Part shown: one piece after another, positions 6,774 through 9,723 of the stretch
Layout of the letters: each line of letters opens with the position of its first letter
Numbering within the stretch: position 1 is the first letter of the stretch
Source of the DNA: Alphaproteobacteria bacterium
Lineage (GTDB): Bacteria > Pseudomonadota > Alphaproteobacteria > Micropepsales > Micropepsaceae
Direction of reading: 5' to 3'
Length of the DNA stretch: 9,723 bases
Assembly: GCA_015654715.1 (NCBI GenBank)
Contig: JAATGK010000140.1
Span: 1-9,723 of the forward strand
The notes under the pieces: model-generated
What the model saw: the letters and a program-made list of their open reading frames with translations, nothing else
The model's database searches: none
What the model was told of the DNA's origin: nothing
Position numbers and translations under genes: made by a program

Positions 6774-7493
6774 CTAATCTTGACCAAGCTGGGTGCGGCC
6801 TTCGGCGACCAGCTTCGCGGTTGCCGTTTCAATGCTCTGTTCAAGCTCACGCATGAAGGCGCCGCGTTTGAGGCCGGCGGGGATGGCAGGCAAAAATTCG
6901 ATGACGATGGTGCCGCGGCGTTTGGTGAAGCCGCTCCAGAACAGCCCCGAGTTGAGTGCCACCGGAATGCAAGCGACGCCGAGTTGGCTGTAAAGCCCGG
7001 CCACGCCCGGCTTGTAGTCGGTGGTCGCGCCCGGTTTCTTGCGGGTTCCTTCCGGAAAGATGACGAGCGGCCGTCCGGCGGCATAAATTTCCTTGGCCCG
7101 GGCCGCCATCTGGCGCAGCGCGCTGGCCCCGGCGGCGCGGTCGATCCCGATCACCCCGGCCCGGTTAATGTACCAGCCGTAAAACGGGATTTTGAGCAGC
7201 TCGCGCTTGACCACCATCGAGGTGTCGTCGAGCAGCATGAAAAGCACCACCGTGTCCCACATGCTCATGTGCTTGGCGGCGAAAAGGTACGGGCCTTTGG
7301 GAATTTCGCCGCGGACCTCAAAGCCGCAGCCGCCAAACACACGCAAGCCGAAAAGAACGGTCCGGCTCCAGGCCTGCGAGGTGCGCACCATCAGCATGCG
7401 TGGCAACAGCATCATCGGCAGCGCCGCGATGAAAAACAGCGCCGAAGCGACGGCGAAATAGACGAGGAACAGGAAGGATCGGACGAAGGTCAC
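6774..7493 (-). CDS. plsC: 1-acyl-sn-glycerol-3-phosphate acyltransferase
   Basis: Inner-membrane enzyme that transfers a second acyl chain to lysophosphatidic acid, giving phosphatidic acid for phospholipid synthesis. 239 aa from the GTG at 7493. Residues about 2-30 form an N-terminal hydrophobic membrane segment (FVRSFLFLVYFAVASALFF). Acyltransferase motif I is KHMSMWDTV with His75 and Asp80 (HX4D), followed by INRAGVIGIDR and FPEGTRKKPG (146-155, motif III), then CIPVALNSG (motif IV). Start: the frame has no ATG before the membrane segment. GTG 7493 matches where PlsC proteins usually begin and lies 13 bases after the ydcF stop. TTG at 7562 or 7550 would add up to 23 residues overlapping ydcF, and no start has a good Shine-Dalgarno. 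Position after ftsEX and ydcF is an arrangement I recall from alphaproteobacteria. Confidence 0.92.
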   Translation of the reverse strand: MTFVRSFLFLVYFAVASALFFIAALPMMLLPRMLMVRTSQAWSRTVLFGLRVFGGCGFEVRGEIPKGPYLFAAKHMSMWDTVVLFMLLDDTSMVVKRELLKIPFYGWYINRAGVIGIDRAAGASALRQMAARAKEIYAAGRPLVIFPEGTRKKPGATTDYKPGVAGLYSQLGVACIPVALNSGLFWSGFTKRRGTIVIEFLPAIPAGLKRGAFMRELEQSIETATAKLVAEGRTQLGQD

Positions 7494-7506
7494 GGCGCGT
7501 TTTGGC

Positions 7507-8112
7507 TCACGATGCGGCGTGAGAGTCGGCTGCGGGCTTGTCTTGGTCAAGACCCGGCTCAAGCCCGGTGGCGGTCAAAAAAGTCACGGCGATATATTTG
7601 GCATATTCACTGTGCAGCACTTTCAGGGCACGCATTCGGCTCTGGAAATCTTTGCCGGTTTCGGCATCGACCGGGTAGGCGATTACCGTGATGCCGGGCA
7701 TCACATCGCGAAATTCGGCGACCGAGCGCGGCATGTGATAGCGCGACGTCACCAAGAGGATGGACTTGTAGTGGTGGAAGCGAGCCCAGGCCGCCGCCTC
7801 TTTGGCGTTGCCGAAGGTGTTTTCGGCGGCATAGCCGAGATCGACGCAGCAATCGAAACGCTTCTTGCCATGCGCCAGCGTCTTCAGCTCTTTCTTGGTG
7901 GTCTGGGGAAAAACACCGGAAATCAGCAGCCGCTCGCCTTTGCCCTTTTCGAACAGCGCCACCGCGACGTCGAGGCGCGAACCACCGCCGGTCAGGGCGA
8001 CGATGCCGTCCACCGGTCCGAGCGCGCGTGGCGGCTTTGGCAAGTGGACCGCAAAGGCGGCAAACCCCACCAGGTAAAGCAGCACCAGCGTAAGGACGAT
8101 TCGCTTCAGCAA
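7507..8112 (-). CDS. YdcF-like DUF218 membrane-anchored protein
   Basis: DUF218/YdcF family protein of 201 aa. The biochemical role is unproven; relatives include SanA and ElyC, linked to the envelope barrier and peptidoglycan/lipid-carrier metabolism. Seen: one N-terminal transmembrane segment (about 5-23, IVLTLVLLYLVGFAAFAV) that would anchor the domain outside the inner membrane; DGIVALTGGGSR (35-46); AENTFGNA (96-103); and TSRYHMPR (122-129), the usual conserved nucleotide-like-binding motifs. Start: TTG at 8112 preceded by GGAG at seven-base spacing and directly followed by the membrane segment. The frame is open to an ATG at 8232, but that extension reads through the palindromic repeat at 8137-8180 and is probably not translated as part of this protein. 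The C-terminal tail after TATGLEPG is low in structure. Lies between ftsX and plsC, same strand. Confidence 0.85.
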   Translation of the reverse strand: MLKRIVLTLVLLYLVGFAAFAVHLPKPPRALGPVDGIVALTGGGSRLDVAVALFEKGKGERLLISGVFPQTTKKELKTLAHGKKRFDCCVDLGYAAENTFGNAKEAAAWARFHHYKSILLVTSRYHMPRSVAEFRDVMPGITVIAYPVDAETGKDFQSRMRALKVLHSEYAKYIAVTFLTATGLEPGLDQDKPAADSHAAS

Positions 8113-8136
8113 TCGACGACTCCGCTTCTGCCCAAA

Positions 8137-8180
8137 GCGCAATCCGGAAAAGGGTGCAGCGGTTTTCCGCCAGATTGCGC
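8137..8180. repeat. Hairpin-forming intergenic palindromic element
   Basis: Left arm GCGCAATCCGGAAAA (8137-8151) and right arm TTTTCCGCCAGATTGCGC (8163-8180) are inverted repeats with a three-base bulge around an eleven-base loop. It sits in the 160-bp gap between ftsX and the ydcF start, about 25 bp upstream of the latter. From memory it resembles dispersed palindromic elements in Hyphomicrobiales and related genomes; copy number here is unknown. It could act as an mRNA processing or attenuation structure inside the ftsEX-ydcF-plsC transcript. The rest of the gap (8181-8272) shows a 9-bp direct repeat CGTCGCGCG (8207 and 8232) and nothing else clear. Confidence 0.6.
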
Positions 8181-8272
8181 GCCTGACAGAACCCGATAAT
8201 GCAGTGCGTCGCGCGCAAGGTGAAGTCCCCACGTCGCGCGGGATTGTGACAGTGCCGATAAGAGCTTGATTG

Positions 8273-9166
8273 CTAATGAATCGCGCGCAAAGCGGCGAGC
8301 ACGGAAAGCCGGGCAGTGATCAGCGCAATCAGCCCGGCCGCTGCCGGAACCGCCAAGAGCCACAACAATTCGATCGGCTTCAGCGCCAGGGGCGGCAGAA
8401 ACGGTACCGGCTCGTAGCCGACCGACTCCAGTCCGCCCGCCGCCGCGAAAAAGACAGCAGCAAAAGCCGCCCCCGTCCCCGCGGCGAGGAGTGTGGCCCG
8501 GAAATAGTGACCTTCGAAGGCGCGTGCGATGAAACCGGCCTGGGCGCCCATCTGGTGCAGGAGCGAAACCATGTCGTTGTGCGCGTCGAGCCCGGCACGC
8601 GTCGCAAACGCCACCGTCGAGGCGGTCGCAACCGCAATCAGGAACAGGATGCCGTAAGCCGACCATACGAGGGTGCGGGCGAGATCGTGCAAGCGCCCGA
8701 TCCAATGGCTGTGATCGTCGAGCACCGCATTCGGCACCGCCGCCTTCAGCCGCGCCGTCAGGTCGGCGATGTTTACTGCCGAACCGGGTGCAATGTCGGC
8801 GTCGATCAGTTGCGGCAGCGGCAGATCGGCCACCAGCGCTTCGGCGCCGAGCCAAGGCTGCACGAGCTTCAGTTGCTCGTCCTGCGACAGCGGCGCGGCA
8901 TGGGCGATGCCGGGGGTTGCCCGCAACACCGCCAGGGCCGCGTCGGTTTCCTGGTCGAGGCCGTCGCGCGCCGGCCCGCTGGTCGGCGGCATGATCTGCA
9001 CCGTGATCTTGCCGGAGAGGCCTTCACTCCAGCTATCGGCCGCCCGCTGAGCGATCAGCGAGGCGCCCAAGGCCAGCGCCGCCAGGAAGGCCATCACCGC
9101 GATGACGAGATCGAGAGGCGCGGCGCCGTTCGAGTCGGGCATGATGCGCCGTTTCTTCTTCCTCAT
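8273..9166 (-). CDS. ftsX: Cell division protein FtsX (ABC transporter-like permease)
   Basis: Inner-membrane partner of FtsE; the FtsEX complex at the septum transmits ATP hydrolysis to periplasmic activators of peptidoglycan hydrolases. 297 aa with the FtsX topology: basic N-terminus (MRKKKRR), TM1 about 19-40, a periplasmic domain of about 125 residues (41-165, containing VQIMPP and PGIAHAAPLSQDEQLKL), TM2 about 168-190, TM3 about 223-245 and TM4 about 265-287. The cytoplasmic loop after TM2 (RAGLDAHNDMVSLLHQMGAQAGFIARAF) is the typical coupling region. Start ATG 9166-9164 overlaps the ftsE stop by four bases (ATGA on the minus strand). FtsX is weakly conserved in sequence; position next to ftsE makes the call firm. 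Confidence 0.92.
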   Translation of the reverse strand: MRKKKRRIMPDSNGAAPLDLVIAVMAFLAALALGASLIAQRAADSWSEGLSGKITVQIMPPTSGPARDGLDQETDAALAVLRATPGIAHAAPLSQDEQLKLVQPWLGAEALVADLPLPQLIDADIAPGSAVNIADLTARLKAAVPNAVLDDHSHWIGRLHDLARTLVWSAYGILFLIAVATASTVAFATRAGLDAHNDMVSLLHQMGAQAGFIARAFEGHYFRATLLAAGTGAAFAAVFFAAAGGLESVGYEPVPFLPPLALKPIELLWLLAVPAAAGLIALITARLSVLAALRAIH

Positions 9167-9723
9167 GGCCGCGGCGTCCTCAATTCGACCAGCCTTCCGT
9201 CCACCAGGCGCATTTCGCGGGCCCGCGTGCTTTCGACCAGATTGCGGTCATGAGTCGCGATCAACACCGTGGTGCCGAGCCGGTTCAGTTCGGCAAACAG
9301 GCGGATCAGCCGGGCGCCGATTTCAGGGTCGACGTTGCCGGTCGGCTCGTCGGCGACCAGCAAATCGGGCTTGGCGACCACGGCCCGGGCAATGGCGACG
9401 CGCTGCTGCTCGCCGCCGGACAGGGTGGGGGGGACCGCATTCAGGCGGTCGCCAAGGCCGACCCAGGCGAGCAACTCCTCGACGTCGCGGGCGTATTCGG
9501 CTTCTTTGCGGCCGGCGATTCGGAGCGGCAGGGCGACATTGTCGAAGGCCGAGAGATGGTCGAGCAGGCGGAAATCCTGGAAAACCACGCCAATCCGCCG
9601 CCGCAAGGCGGGCAGGGCGGTGCGCCTCGCCGTTGCCAGATCATGGCCGAACAGGGTGATCAGACCACGCGTCGGCCGTTCCGCGACCGAGATCAGCTTC
9701 AAAAGCGTGGTCTTGCCGGCGCC
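9163..9723 (-). CDS. ftsE: Cell division ATP-binding protein FtsE, N-terminus outside window
   Basis: ABC-type ATPase that powers FtsX at the division site on the cytoplasmic face. 186 residues present; roughly the first 35 are beyond the window edge. The fragment opens within the Walker A motif (GAGKTTLLK, residues 1-9), followed by the Q-loop VFQDFRLLDHLSAFDNVALPL (47-67, typical FtsE wording), signature LSGGEQQRVAIARA (101-114), Walker B LLVADEPTGNVD (121-132) and the switch His158 in LIATHD. Stops with TGA overlapping the ftsX ATG by four bases, so the two are translationally coupled. The first in-window start-like codon (TTG 9702) is internal and is not the true start. Confidence 0.94.
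   Translation of the reverse strand, partial: GAGKTTLLKLISVAERPTRGLITLFGHDLATARRTALPALRRRIGVVFQDFRLLDHLSAFDNVALPLRIAGRKEAEYARDVEELLAWVGLGDRLNAVPPTLSGGEQQRVAIARAVVAKPDLLVADEPTGNVDPEIGARLIRLFAELNRLGTTVLIATHDRNLVESTRAREMRLVDGRLVELRTPRP

Noticed and set aside
6780..7691. Plus-strand open frame of 303 codons opposite plsC and ydcF
   Set aside because: Antisense shadow; the opposite strand has the acyltransferase motifs HX4D and FPEGTR.
8207..8240. CGTCGCGCG direct repeat (8207-8215 and 8232-8240), considered as a target-site duplication
   Set aside because: It is GC-rich low-complexity sequence and does not flank the palindromic element at 8137-8180, so it does not mark an insertion.
8270..9253. 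Plus-strand open frame of 327 codons opposite ftsX and ftsE
   Set aside because: Antisense shadow of high-GC coding sequence; the composition is arginine/glutamine-rich without any recognisable motif, while the minus strand encodes clear FtsX and FtsE.

Overview
The window reads as ordinary chromosome of a GC-rich alphaproteobacterium. The evidence is the run ftsE-ftsX-ydcF/DUF218-plsC on one strand, a B12-dependent class II ribonucleotide reductase (NrdJ), and hisC-tyrA divergent from metX. A palindromic intergenic element also resembles repeats I recall from Hyphomicrobiales-like genomes. The taxon is inferred from gene content, not measured.

Layout, left to right. metX (minus, 3' end cut by the window edge) probably starts at a TTG. 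It is divergent from hisC across about 150 bp that hold direct repeats, a 9-base C tract and candidate promoters for both genes. hisC and tyrA (plus) overlap by ATGA and probably form an aromatic or histidine amino-acid operon. Convergent to tyrA is a two-gene accessory module on the minus strand: a winged-helix/minimal-nucleotidyltransferase (MNT) protein followed by an overlapping HEPN-like gene. The HEPN frame is broken by one in-frame TAA. Upstream of the MNT gene, and touching its possible starts, lie four 21-bp-spaced palindromic units (CCC-AT-rich-GGG). Next comes nrdJ (minus). Last is the minus-strand cluster ftsE (5' end outside the window)-ftsX-ydcF-plsC, with a hairpin-forming element between ftsX and ydcF.

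How the parts fit. MetX serves methionine synthesis; HisC and TyrA serve tyrosine (and possibly histidine) synthesis; NrdJ makes deoxyribonucleotides; FtsEX regulates septal peptidoglycan hydrolysis; PlsC makes phosphatidic acid. These are housekeeping functions. The part that looks accessory is 3300-4387: an HTH-MNT plus HEPN pair of toxin-antitoxin or defence type, with what appears to be its own tandem operator array and a nonsense-mutated HEPN partner. The 21-bp period equals exactly seven codons, so the array can also be read as a heptapeptide repeat in the MNT frame. It is therefore unclear whether it is operator, coding sequence or both. No stretch longer than 300 bp lacks a gene. No tRNA, rRNA, CRISPR or insertion sequence was seen.
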